This document shows, piece after piece, positions 1 to 8,199 of a stretch of 46,751 nt of DNA (position 1 is the stretch's first letter; every line of letters begins with the position of its first letter). This DNA is from Aureococcus anophagefferens (Eukaryota; Sar; Pelagophyceae; Pelagomonadales; Pelagomonadaceae), in assembly GCF_000186865.1 (NCBI RefSeq), contig NW_008705571.1, forward strand, positions 549,192-595,942. Direction: 5' to 3'. A program made the position numbers and the translations under genes. Below the pieces are notes generated by a model. It was not told where the DNA came from, made no database searches, and saw only the letters and a program-made list of their open reading frames with translations.

Positions 1-727
1 GGCACGGAGGAGGGCTCCGCGGTCGGCACGTTCGTCGGCTGATTCGAAGGCGCGTTCGTCGGCTGATTCGAGGGTTGTGGGGTCGGCACGTTCGTCGGCG
101 CGCCCGTGGGCTCGCTCGAGACGGTCGGCGCGGCCGTCGGGACGGACGTCGGCGTGTACCTGTCGCGACGGCTTTTCGCGGCGCGCGGCGACGCGAGACG
201 CGGGCGGCGCGCGTCGGCGTCGACGACGGAGCATAGGTCGGCGACGACGTCGGACAGGACGTGGGCACCGACGTGGGCACGGCCGACGGCGTCGCCGACG
301 GCTGATTCGTCGGCGCCGACGACGGATCGGACGTCGGGTTCGACGTCGGCGATGCCGTCGGACGGCTCGAGCCCGTCGGCAGGCCAGACGGCTGCGACGT
401 CGGCGACGACGTAGGCGCGGTCGTCGGCGTCGTCGAGGGAGAAGAACTCGGAACGGAGCTGGGAACGGAGGTGGGAACGTCGCTCGGCGGCGTCGTCGGA
501 GCGTTCGTAGGACTCGATGACGGCCGGCCCGTCGGATCTGCGGTCGGCACAGCCGTGGGATAATACGTCGGCGTGAACGTGCTAGGCCGAGGCGTCGACG
601 TGGGCACGTAGGTCGGCGACGAGGTGGGCACCGCGGTTGGACACGCGGTTGGACAGGCCGTGGGTGCCGGCGTCGGCGTCGGGCCGCCGAGCCGCAGCAG
701 CGCTGCGAAGAAGACCCACCGCCGCAT
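1..727 (-). CDS. Secreted Pro/Thr/Ser-rich low-complexity protein, 3' end outside window
   Basis: The start at 727 gives a short hydrophobic leader (MRRWVFFAALLRLGG). After it comes a long run of PTxxPT, SPT and PSS units with scattered Cys, Gln and Asn, ending at the window edge without a stop. The GTCGGC-like periodicity on the + strand is the antisense of these Pro-Thr-Ser codons. The PT frame is lost near 160-212. Removing 160-212 as a 53-nt GC-AG intron rejoins the frame as ...SSTPT|YTPTSVPT, although the repeats allow other donors. Such stretches are typical of O-glycosylated wall or surface proteins of algae and oomycetes, so a secreted mucin-like role is inferred. No globular domain is visible inside the window. 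Coding on this strand is well supported; function is not. Confidence 0.6.
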   Translation of the reverse strand, partial: MRRWVFFAALLRLGGPTPTPAPTACPTACPTAVPTSSPTYVPTSTPRPSTFTPTYYPTAVPTADPTGRPSSSPTNAPTTPPSDVPTSVPSSVPSSSPSTTPTTAPTSSPTSQPSGLPTGSSRPTASPTSNPTSDPSSAPTNQPSATPSAVPTSVPTSCPTSSPTYAPSSTPTRAARVSRRRAPRKAVATGTRRRPSRRPRRPSRASPRARRRTCRPHNPRISRRTRLRISRRTCRPRSPPPC

Positions 728-896
728 CAAGCGCACGTGACGACGCCACGGCGGGAGCCCCTACGGCGCGCGAACCGGGATAGCCTCAGGCTGGGTTTGG
801 TCCATCGTTTTCCAGGAGGCTTCAACAAAACTCGCATACCTCAACGTGAAGAAGTGAACACGGGGGAAATGATGTTAGCGCATCAGCTCAAAGAGC
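728..896. other. Short intergenic spacer
   Basis: This spacer lies between the start of the PT-rich gene (727, -) and the stop of the DOPA-dioxygenase-like gene (897, -). It is less GC-rich than its neighbours and I see no gene or RNA in it. It should hold the promoter of the PT-rich gene and the 3' UTR of the other. Confidence 0.4.
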
Positions 897-3256
897 CTAC
901 GCCGAGAGCGCCGCGGCGTTCATGCGCCAGTCGCTGCCGCCCTTGAGGGCCGCGGCGCCGTAGTCGGCCTTCGCGTCGCCGGTGAGCGGCGCGAGGAGCA
1001 GGTCGACGTTGTAGATGCCGTTGCCCGCCGCGGCCTTGAGGGCCATGGCCGCCGAGAGGACCTCGGCGAGGCGGCCCGCGGGGACGTGGTACGCGGCGTA
1101 GGCGACGAGGAACGCCTCGGCCTCGTCGTGGTAGGGCGCGTCGTTCGACCCGAGCGCGCAGAGCCTGTTCTCGAGGCCCGCGGGCTCGAGGTAGGGCGCG
1201 TCGACGCCGCAGCTCTCGAGGGCGAAGAGGGCCTCGAGGGCCGCGGACGCGTTCGCGAGGGCCGCGCGCTGGTACGCGTTGTTCGGCGCGCTGAGCAGGT
1301 AGAGCGCCGCGTTCGTCGCGGGCGCCTCCGGACGCTCGACCGCGCGGACCGCGGGGGCCGCGTCGACGGCTTCGGCGGCGCCGTTCATGGCCTCGTTGAA
1401 CTGCCAGCGGCGGCCCGCGTAGAGCGACCGGCCGACGTAGTCGCCGGGCCCGCAGGCCGGGTCGCGGCCGCTCGACGGCCCGCGCGGCGCGACGACGACG
1501 TCGACGTGCGCGGCGAAGTCCGCGTGGCTCGCGCGGACGCCGAGGACCCAGGGCAGCACGGCGCCGAGCGTCGCGGGCCCGCCGACGAGCTTGACGTTCG
1601 TGTGCGCGGCGAGGAACGGCGACGTCGGGTCCGCGTAGGCGTCGAGCTGGGGGGACGCGACGAGCACCGCGCCGGACGCGACCTCCGCGGCGAAGGTCTC
1701 CTTGAGGGTCTCGACCATGTCCGCGGCCAAGGACCGGCCGGGCGTGCCCGGCGTCGGGTCGTAGACGAAGTGGATCTCGAAGCCGGCGTAGCCCGCGGTG
1801 CCGTTCGCCGACGGCACGGCGCTGCACTCCTCGGGCTCGGGAATGTTCGCCGCCGCCCAGCCCGCCGAGTCGCCGTCGTTCGGCGGCGCCGTCGTCTCGT
1901 CCTCCCAGCCGCCCTCGTCGGCCGTGCCGAAGCGGTTCGCGACCGTGTACTTGGTGGCCTACCGAGCATATCGGTAACGATTTCTCTTGGTTTTCCCAGT
2001 CAAAATCTCTCGAAAATCGCCGCAGGACGCCGTTCGTCGCGTGCAAACCCCAGTCGACGTGGTCCGCGTAGGAGCAGCCCGTGTTCGGGTGCACGAGGAA
2101 GTCGACGTCGGCGGGCTTGTTCGACAAGACGTACTGGAGCACGTCCGCCAGGTCCTCGCGCACGACGAAGAGGGAGAACGTCGAGAAGTCGAAGGACGAC
2201 GTGCCGTGGTCCTGCGTCCACCTACCAAGTGCGTCGGTGACGATTATTCGTCGTTTCCCCGGTCAAAAGCTCTCGAAAATCGTCACGGCCGCAGGACGCT
2301 GGCGTCCACTGCGGCGGCGCGGGCATCGGGCCCGACTCGCCGGGCCCGACGAGCCAGCACGTGATGTTGTGGGGCTCCTCGTGGCCGTTGTTGTCCGGGC
2401 ACGTGAGCGCGTCTAGTTCGAGCTCCGTCGTCGCCGCGTCGGTGAACGCGTTCACCTTGTCCAAACTCGCGTTCGCGTTGGGCACGTAGTAGAAGTGGAA
2501 GTGCATGGACGCGACCTGGGCGTCGCCCGTGCAGCCCGTGTTGTTCACGTAGGGCGCGTAGCACGTCGCGTCGTAGGAGCAGCTCGTCGCCCACGCGTCG
2601 TCTTCGCAGCCGCCGTAGCCGCACGTCTCGTCGCACCAGCCCTCGTACTTTTGGCCCGGCGCGTAGTTCTCGGCGCAGGACAGGTTCATCGTGTGGACGA
2701 GGTAGTCGCAGGTGTGGGCGCAGCCCGAGTCCGCGGCGTCGCACGCGTTGCCGCACGTCGTGTTGTGCGTCTCCGGCGCGGCGACGGCGGGCGCCGCGCG
2801 CGCCGCGGCGACGCCCGCCGCGGGGAAGCGGTTCGTGTTCTTGGACGTCGGGAACCCGGCGTAGACCGCGAGCTCCGACGGCGCCTTGCCCGCGGGCCAG
2901 TCGCCCTCGCCGAGGTCCGGCGCCGCGAGGACGTCGAGGTCGTAGCCGCCGCCGTTGACCGTCTTCGACCGCTGGAGCTGGAGCCAGACGATGACGTCGC
3001 TAAAGTACTTGTGCGGCACGTGCACGTCGAGGTCCGCCGCGAGGTAGATGTCGCCGGGCTTGCCGTTCGGTGTTACTTCGCAGGGCGAGATGGCGAAGCG
3101 CGCGCAGAGGTTCGCCTTCACGGCGTCCTTCGCCGCGACGGAGAATGGGTTGTTTCTTTTGTAGATAACAGCAATGTTCCAGGCCCACGGCGACTCGGCC
3201 CCGCGCAGGGCGAGGGCCGGCGCCGCGAGCAGCCCGAGCAGCAGAAGGGCTGCCAT
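897..3256 (-). CDS. Secreted multi-domain DOPA 4,5-dioxygenase-like protein, three exons
   Basis: The start at 3256 opens a clear signal peptide (MAALLLLGLLAAPALA). Proposed exons are 3256-2310, 2221-2041 and 1958-897, giving about 729 residues. The joins preserve frame through the diagnostic region. Exon 1 contains HFHFYY (about residue 250), and exon 2 contains FLVHPNTGCSYADH followed by DWGL, which resemble the N-terminal His motif and the late VHP-TG-DH motif of the DOPA 4,5-dioxygenase family (extradiol ring cleavage). A first, weaker unit (WNIAVIYKRNNPFSV, HVPHKYFSDVIVWLQ) and a third (FEIHFVYDP, VDVVVAPRGPSSG) suggest three tandem copies. Between units one and two is a Cys-rich stretch (about 14 Cys). 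Family members are usually single-domain and not secreted, so activity of all units is uncertain. It is divergently placed from the SLC25 gene. Confidence 0.65.
1959..2040 (-). mobile_element. Introner-like element serving as intron 2 of the DOPA-dioxygenase-like gene
   Basis: Read in the gene direction, the element is flanked by GCGACGAA (2040-2033) and GCCACCAA (1958-1951), which match at 6 of 8 positions. Inside it starts CGGC-GTCCTGCGG, passes CGATTTTCGAGAG and TTTTGACTGGGAAAA, and ends CTCGGTAG. It shares all of these blocks with the element at 2222-2301. Removing 82 nt from the first duplication copy (GC donor) to TAG joins ...WGLH to ATKYTVANRF in frame. Using the internal GT at 2028 (70 nt) also keeps frame but adds ATNG. 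Confidence 0.8.
2222..2309 (-). mobile_element. Introner-like element serving as intron 1 of the DOPA-dioxygenase-like gene, perfect 8-bp duplication
   Basis: A perfect 8-bp direct repeat (GCGTCCAC on the + strand, at 2214-2221 and 2302-2309) flanks an 80-bp insert. In gene direction the insert begins CAGC-GTCCTGCGG, carries CGATTTTCGAGAG and TTTTGACCGGGGAAA, and ends CTTGGTAG. Its ends are imperfect inverted repeats (CGTGACGAT near the 5' side, ATCGTCACCG near the 3' side). Splicing from the GT at the start of the duplication (2309) to TAG (2222), 88 nt, restores ...PPQWTQDHGT seamlessly. This is the structure expected of a non-autonomous DNA element that creates an intron on insertion. Confidence 0.85.
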
Positions 3257-3291
3257 TGGACGATCGGCGCTCCGAAACGCTTCACGTTGAC

Positions 3292-3389
3292 ATTGTGAAC
3301 CAGAGCGACGCGATGGCTCGCGCATAACACCTCGGTTTGTATTGTGAACCAGAGCGACGCGATGGCTCGCGCATAACAGCTCGGTTTGC
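3292..3389. repeat. 49-bp tandem duplication in a divergent promoter
   Basis: Two nearly identical 49-bp units (3292-3340 and 3341-3389) begin ATTGTGAACCAGAGCGACGC and differ at a few positions. They fill most of the 140 bp between the divergent starts at 3256 (-) and 3397 (+), so they lie in the shared promoter or 5' UTRs. Confidence 0.9.
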
Positions 3390-3396
3390 AACAAAC

Positions 3397-4344
3397 ATGG
3401 ACGCGCTCCGGTCCTCTCTGCGTAGCGTGCCCGTGCCGGCGCCGCCGTCGCGTCGTGCGCTCTCGGACGCCGGCCTCTTCGCGCCCGGGGCGCACCTCGT
3501 CGCGGCGGCGGTCGGGCAGGCGGTCGCGTTCAACGCGCTCGACACGCTGCGCGTGCGCTGGCAGGTCGCGCCGCTGAGCACGCCGGGCGGCATCGCCGCG
3601 TTCGCGCTGCGCGTCGTGCGCCGCGAGGGCCTCTGGGCGGGCCTCTGGCGGCCCGGCCTCGGCGCGAGCGCGGGCGGCGCGCTGGCCGCCTCGGCGGCCG
3701 CCGCGCTCTGGCTGCCGAGCGCGCGCGCAGCGCTCGCGGCCGAGGACGGCGACGGCGCCGGCTGGGCGTCGCTGCGGGCGGGCCTCGCGTGCGCCGCCGC
3801 CGCGTCCTTCGCGGCCGCGCCGCTGGCGCTGATGAAGACGCGCGCGCAGGCCGCCGCGGCGGTCGGCCCCGGCCCGCTCGCGTACCGGCGCGACCTCGGG
3901 GCGACGACGGTCGTCGGCTGGTGGCGCGGCGCGTCCGCCTCGGCGCTCCGGAGCGCCGGCGTCGGCACCGGCCGCGTCCTCGGCTACGGCGCGTCGCGGC
4001 GGTTCCTCGAGGGCCAAGGGCTCCGCGACGGCGCGCTCCGCGTCGGCACGGCGGGCGGCGCGGCCTTCTGGGCGGCGACCCTCGGCGCGCCCTTCGACGT
4101 CCTCGCGACGCGCTTCATGGCCCTGCGACCGGGCCAGACCGCCGAGGACGTCGCGGAGCTCATGCGCGCCGGCGAGAGCCTCACGAAGGTCGCCGCGGAC
4201 GTGCACCGCGACCTCGGCGCGCGCGCGTTCCTGCGGGGCTGGGCGCCCCAGTTCGCGAGGCTCTTCGGCTACTTTTTGGCCTGCGGCGTCGCGCACGACG
4301 CCCTCCGCGACGCCGCGCTCGCGCCTAACGACGGGCCCCGGTAG
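3397..4344 (+). CDS. Mitochondrial carrier (SLC25) family-like protein
   Basis: 315 residues from an ATG in a good context (acaaacATGG). Three similar units each contain a remnant of the carrier signature Px[DE]xx[KR]: ALDTLRVR at residues 47-54 (Pro replaced by Ala), PLALMKTR at 142-149 (acidic residue replaced) and PFDVLATR at 232-239 (with Thr before the Arg). Hydrophobic Ala-rich segments between them fit six membrane helices, and the length is normal for the family. Two of three signatures are degenerate, so the protein is probably a divergent carrier of the inner mitochondrial or another organelle membrane. The substrate cannot be told. It is single-exon, with a divergent neighbour upstream and the folate-related gene 45 bp downstream on the same strand. 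Confidence 0.6.
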   Translation: MDALRSSLRSVPVPAPPSRRALSDAGLFAPGAHLVAAAVGQAVAFNALDTLRVRWQVAPLSTPGGIAAFALRVVRREGLWAGLWRPGLGASAGGALAASAAAALWLPSARAALAAEDGDGAGWASLRAGLACAAAASFAAAPLALMKTRAQAAAAVGPGPLAYRRDLGATTVVGWWRGASASALRSAGVGTGRVLGYGASRRFLEGQGLRDGALRVGTAGGAAFWAATLGAPFDVLATRFMALRPGQTAEDVAELMRAGESLTKVAADVHRDLGARAFLRGWAPQFARLFGYFLACGVAHDALRDAALAPNDGPR

Positions 4345-4388
4345 CCCCACTCCAGGTGGAATATTCTGTCCCGGGCACCTTTGCAAGC

Positions 4389-5299
4389 ATGGGCAAGCTT
4401 GAGATCAATGAGATGCTCGCCGGGCTTTCCCAAACACTACTTGACGCTAATGATGCACTAATGTTGCAGTCCACATTCCGGATCCGATGGCGCAGGAATT
4501 CTCGACTCGAGCGTCTGGCATGAGCTGCAAGGGCGACTGAAGCGGCCGCGACCGCGCGAAGGACGCCGCGCGCGAGCGCGCCTGGTCGGCGCTCGAAGCG
4601 TCGGGCGCCGCGCGCGACGCCGGCGGTCCGCGCGGGCGCATTCCCGATTTCGCCGGCGCGGAGGCGGCTGCGGCGCGGCTCGCGGCGACGGATGAGTGGC
4701 GGCGCGCGGCCGTCGTCAAGTGCAACCCCGACCCGCCGCAGGCGCCCGTGCGGCGGCGCGCGCTCGAGGACGGCAAGACGCTTTACGTGCCCGTCCCCTG
4801 CCTCACGGCGGACACGCCTTTCCTGAAGCTGGCGCCGGCGGCGCTCGCGGCCGCGGGCGTGCCCTTCGCGGACGCCTCGGACGCCGCCGGCGCCGCGAGG
4901 CACGGCGAGCCCGTGCGCTTCGACGAGATGGAGCCCTTCGGCATCGCGGTCTGCGGCACGGTCGCGGCGGCGCGCGATGGCGGGCGCCTCGGCAAGGGCG
5001 GTGGGTTCGCGGACCTGGAGATGGGCGTATTCCGACACTTTGGGTGGATGACGGCGGCGACGCCCGTCGCGACGTCGGTGCACGAGGCCCAGGTCGTCGA
5101 CGCGCTCGACGTCGCGCTCGACGCGTGGGACGTCCCGCTGGACCTCGTCGCGACGCCGGGCGGGCTCGTACGCACGGGGACGGCGCTCCCGAAACCGCGC
5201 TGCACCGTCGCCTGGGACGCCGTGCGCGCGGACCAGCTCCGGGACATCCCGTTCCTCGCGGCGCTCCGGACGCAGATGGAGGAGGGTAAGCCGCGGTAA
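4389..5299 (+). CDS. MTHFSD / 5-formyltetrahydrofolate cyclo-ligase-like protein, two exons
   Basis: Proposed exons 4389-4468 and 4543-5299 give 278 residues. The 74-nt GT-AG intron (4469-4542) removes an in-frame TGA just before the conserved domain and keeps frame (...ALML|HGRDRAKDAA). The second exon carries the MTHFSD-type order: AWSALEASGA, GRIPDFAGAE, AAVVKCNPDPPQ, the DGKTLYVPVP strand, a GTVAA segment, LGKGGGFADLE (phosphate-binding Gly-rich loop), FGWM, TSVHEAQVVDA, and DVPLDLVATPGGLV. In the cyclo-ligase fold, LGKGGGYYD binds ATP and substrate. MTHFSD proteins keep the fold, but their own activity is unclear, so enzyme function is an inference. A C-terminal RRM present in animal MTHFSD is absent. 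Exon 1 has no obvious homology. Confidence 0.7.
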
Positions 5300-5568
5300 A
5301 TGAGATCGCGCCGGCGAGCTTTCATGTTCGTCAGGCGCGAAGCTACAGTGGTCGGCTTCGAGTCTCATCCGGGCTTTAACCCGCGGACCGGCGTCCGCGG
5401 CCGAGTCCTCGCCCAGTCGTCCTTGAAGTCAAGTTGAGATTATTGAAGCGGGCGCATCGTGAAGCCTCGGAAAATGGTGCGTCTCGGACAAAAGATCGCT
5501 ACTCTGGTTTTCATAGCTTGACTATTTTCTATATCCGGATATGGCGCATCGTGATGGGCTAGCTTGAG
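5300..5568. other. Intergenic spacer with a GC-rich hairpin
   Basis: No gene seen. It contains a perfect 8-bp inverted repeat with a CGGC loop at 5381-5400 (CCGCGGAC...GTCCGCGG). Just upstream of the next start are the related pieces GCGCATCGTGA (about 5452) and GGCGCATCGTGATGG (about 5543). Promoter and 3' UTR sequence are expected here. Confidence 0.4.
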
Positions 5569-6665
5569 ATGCTCGCATTCCAGTGGTTGCTCGGCCTCGC
5601 CTGCGCCACCGCTGTCTCAAAGAAGAAAATCGGCTGGGCGATCAACACCCGCGACGAAGCTTTGCCGCAGACGAAGCAGCTGTTCACGCGGCATTCCTGG
5701 GCAGCCGCGGCGCTGCGGCGCGACGCGACCTCGGGCATGCTCGTGTTCTCGGACACGGTGCACGAGGACTGGGAGAACGGCGTGCTCGTGCGTCCCTGCT
5801 GCGGCGGCGCGGACCTCGGTCGAAATCTGGCTACCGCGCAGCAAAAACGAGAGAGAACGTGGCGCGCGATGCTCGAGCTCCTCCCGGAGGACACCTGGTT
5901 CTTCGTGAGCACGGAGGAAGACACGCGATATGGCTGCGTACGCGCCGCGCGCGCAAAGACGACCCGATGCCCAGTAGGTGGTGGAACGTCACCGCGCTCG
6001 AGGACGTGCTCGGCGGCCGGCTCGGACCCGAGGCGCGGCTCCGGCCGATGCGGCGCGACCTCCAGTGCAAGGTGCACAAGGCGCCGGCGGACGTCATGCG
6101 GCCGCTGCTCGTCGGCGGCGGCCGCTGCAAGGCCGTCGTCGGCCCCTTCGTCGTCATGAACCGCCCGCTGCTGTCGCTCTTCGCGAACGAGTCTCTCCTG
6201 CAGAGGTGCCGCGAGAGCTACCTCCGGACGAACGCGACCGCGAGCGACGAGAGCTTCGTCTACGCCGGCGCGGCGTACAACAACGACCACCTCATCTCCT
6301 ACTGCGCCTTCTCCTTCTTTCCGAGGACCTGGTCCAGCTACCGGCCGTACAACCCGCTGCTCGCGCGGCTCTCGGTGTCGCCCAAGTTCGCCTACAGCAT
6401 GTACATGCCCGATTTTCACGCGCGGATAGCGCAGCCCCGGCGTCCGACGATCGGCAAAAAAAAACACCATCGTTCGTCGTAGGAGCGGCCCATCCTCTTC
6501 CACTACAACGCGGCGCGCGCGTCCGCGGAGGACGAGCTGGAGCGGCTCCTCCGCGGCCAGGGCGGACGCTGGCGGATCCGCGTCGGGCGCGGCGGGCGGG
6601 AGCCCGTCGTCGCGTTCCACCACGCGACCCCGGCGGATCGCGCCTACTTCGATAACGGGACCTAG
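5569..6665 (+). CDS. Secreted Fringe/beta-3-glycosyltransferase-like protein, three exons
   Basis: The first ATG at 5569 opens a leader MLAFQWLLGLACATAV, suggesting entry to the secretory pathway or Golgi. Proposed exons 5569-5924, 5978-6428 and 6483-6665 give 329 residues in one frame. Both introns (53 and 54 nt) would be GC-AG. The first join makes FVSTEEDT|WWNVTALEDVL, which fits the WF...DDDTY/W-V region of Fringe-type glycosyltransferases, with EED in place of DDD. Later come GPFVVMNRPLLS, FVYAGAAYNNDHLISYCAF, similar to the YAGGAG and D..LG.C region, and ILFHYN. Family assignment is tentative because overall similarity is only motif-level. The 3' end is repeated three further times downstream. 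Confidence 0.5.
5925..5977 (+). other. Probable 53-nt GC-AG intron 1 of the glycosyltransferase-like gene
   Basis: Canonical GT donors nearby (5905, 5938) leave the frame wrong with either acceptor. A GC donor at 5925 with the TAG at 5977 restores frame and rebuilds the EEDT-W motif. The 8 bp after each splice site are only weakly alike, so introner origin is not shown. Confidence 0.45.
6429..6482 (+). mobile_element. Short introner-like element serving as intron 2 of the glycosyltransferase-like gene
   Basis: The 8-mers GCGCAGCC (6429-6436) and GAGCGGCC (6483-6490) match at 6 of 8 positions. The insert reads CCGGC-GTCCGACGATCGGC, then nine A, then ACCATCGTTCGTCGTAG, with inverted GACGAT/ATCGTTCGTC ends. 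It has the same CGGC-GTCC beginning and GTAG end as the longer elements. Removing 54 nt with a GC donor joins ...DFHARI to ERPILFHYN in frame. Without splicing, the element's own TAG stops translation. Confidence 0.6.
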
Positions 6666-6866
6666 TCGCCCGTCGTCGCGTTCCACCGCGCGACCCCGGC
6701 GGATCGCGCCTACTTCGATAACGGGACCTAGTCGCCCGTCGTCGCGTTCCACCACGCGACCCCGGCGGATCGCGCCTACTTCGATAACGGGACCTAGTCG
6801 CCCGTCGTCGCGTTCCACCACGCGACCCCGGCGGATCGCGCCTACTTCGATAACGGGACCTAGTCG
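6603..6866 (+). repeat. Four tandem 66-bp copies of the 3' end of a CDS, each with its own stop codon
   Basis: Units at 6603-6668, 6669-6734, 6735-6800 and 6801-6866 are identical except for one substitution in unit 2 (CCACCGCGCG). Unit 1 encodes the last residues PVVAFHHATPADRAYFDNGT and the stop of the glycosyltransferase-like gene, then TCG. As 66 is a multiple of 3, all copies are in the same frame and each ends in TAG. Confidence 0.95.
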
Positions 6867-6897
6867 CGCGTCGCGCGCGAAAAACTCGCGTCCCCCC

Positions 6898-7998
6898 TCA
6901 GCCCCACGAGTCGCCGCCGAGCTGGATCGTCGTGCGCGTGAGGTGGGCCTTGAGCTTCTTCGCGCGGTCCTTGGACTCGCAGAGCTCGGTGAGGCTGTCG
7001 GCGTTGATGCTGTTCTTCGCGGAGACGGCGCTGTGCATCGTCGTCTGGAAGTCCGTCTGCCACGCGTCCGTGAGGCCGAACTGCCACTGCGTGCCCGAGA
7101 GGGCCTGCTTGCGCTCGCGGTTGACCTGCTTCTGGTGCTCGAGGGACGCGCGGCCGGGCCCGGCCTCGGGCAGGTCGAAGTCGCTCGTGCGCCGGTTGTA
7201 GAAGCCGTCGCGGCTCCGGAGGTTCGGGTGCGCGCGGAGGCAGTCGATCTGGCCGCGCTGGAAGGCGACCTTCTTCTCCTTGCCCTCCTCGACGAGCTTC
7301 CGCCGCGCGCGCATCATGTCGACGGGGCTCCCGCAGGCCGTCGCGAGCGTCCGCTGGCGCCGCTTCTCGTCCGTCTCGAAGTCGGACCGGTCGTAGACGT
7401 TGCTCGGCCAGATCTGGTTGCTCGCGTACTTGAACTTGAGCACCATGGCCTTCGTGTCGAGGTGGCCGCCGGGGTTGTTCTTCCGCGCCTCCTGGAGCGA
7501 GCTGTAGAGCTTGTGGTCCTGCGCGTACTTGCCGCGCTCGCTGTCGGCCTCGTCGAAGCGGACGCCCGCGCCGCACTCCATGACGCGCCGCCGCTCCTTG
7601 CGCTCCTCGTCCTGCTTCGCGTACCTCGTCTTCGCGTCGCCGTCGGCCTGGTTGAGGCGGTAGGTGCGCAGCATGCCGCTGTTGAGCTCCGTGCCGGACT
7701 TGACGGCCGTCCGCCAGTCGGCCATGTCGTCCTTCGTGCCGAACTGCCACTGCGTGCCCGCGAGCTCCTGGCGCTTGACCTTGTTCTCCGCGCGCATGCG
7801 CGCGATGGCCCGCGGGCTCACGATCTTGTGGTCCAGGATCGCCTGGCCCGCGGCGCGCGCCGTCGACGTCAGCCGCGACACCATCTTCTCCGACGGCGAC
7901 GCGTTCCCGTAGACGCTCTGGCGGAGCAGGAGGCCGTCGCCGGAGAAGCTCGACTTCATCGTGCTCCCGCTGCCGCCCGCGACGAAGTTCCCCGCCAT
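6898..7998 (-). CDS. Unrecognised 366-residue basic protein with a duplicated TQWQFG motif
   Basis: The start at 7998 (gccATGGCG on the coding strand, good context) gives a hydrophilic, charged protein without signal peptide or membrane helix. Two similar segments, KRQELAGTQWQFG-TKDDMADW (around residues 75-95) and KQALSGTQWQFG-LTDAWQTDF (around 296-316), each precede a helix and lie about 220 residues apart. This suggests an internal duplication. N-terminal Ser/Gly-rich residues and repeated MRA/RARRK basic patches are present. I do not recognise a family; a structural or cytoskeleton-associated role is possible but unsupported. It runs convergent to the glycosyltransferase-like gene and divergent from Elp3, whose start is 202 bp away. 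Confidence 0.75.
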   Translation of the reverse strand: MAGNFVAGGSGSTMKSSFSGDGLLLRQSVYGNASPSEKMVSRLTSTARAAGQAILDHKIVSPRAIARMRAENKVKRQELAGTQWQFGTKDDMADWRTAVKSGTELNSGMLRTYRLNQADGDAKTRYAKQDEERKERRRVMECGAGVRFDEADSERGKYAQDHKLYSSLQEARKNNPGGHLDTKAMVLKFKYASNQIWPSNVYDRSDFETDEKRRQRTLATACGSPVDMMRARRKLVEEGKEKKVAFQRGQIDCLRAHPNLRSRDGFYNRRTSDFDLPEAGPGRASLEHQKQVNRERKQALSGTQWQFGLTDAWQTDFQTTMHSAVSAKNSINADSLTELCESKDRAKKLKAHLTRTTIQLGGDSWG

Positions 7999-8199
7999 GG
8001 TCGGGCCCGGGGGAGCGCGGAAGAGCGGAGGGCTGCCCTCCTACCCTCCCAGATTGCGTTGGACCGGGGCAAGGTCGGCCAGAGCCGAAATGGTGAACTC
8101 ACTGGTGAACGCTGCCACTCCAGCGATGGAACCTTGCTAGAGCTTTGCGTCCACGAGTAGCGCACTCGCCGCAGCTAGCGCAATCAACTCTTAGAAAAA

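Noticed and set aside
77..520. Arg-rich + strand frame and GTCGGC minisatellite-like periodicity at the left edge
   Set aside because: Both are explained by the minus-strand Pro-Thr-Ser-rich coding sequence with a signal peptide.
5381..5400. GC-rich hairpin as a bacterial-type terminator
   Set aside because: This is a eukaryotic nuclear sequence and no T tract follows. A chance palindrome is common at this GC content.
5819..5958. 140-nt GT-AG intron in the glycosyltransferase-like gene
   Set aside because: It keeps frame but would remove the WFFVSTEEDT motif, which looks like the conserved metal-binding region. The GC-AG alternative preserves it.
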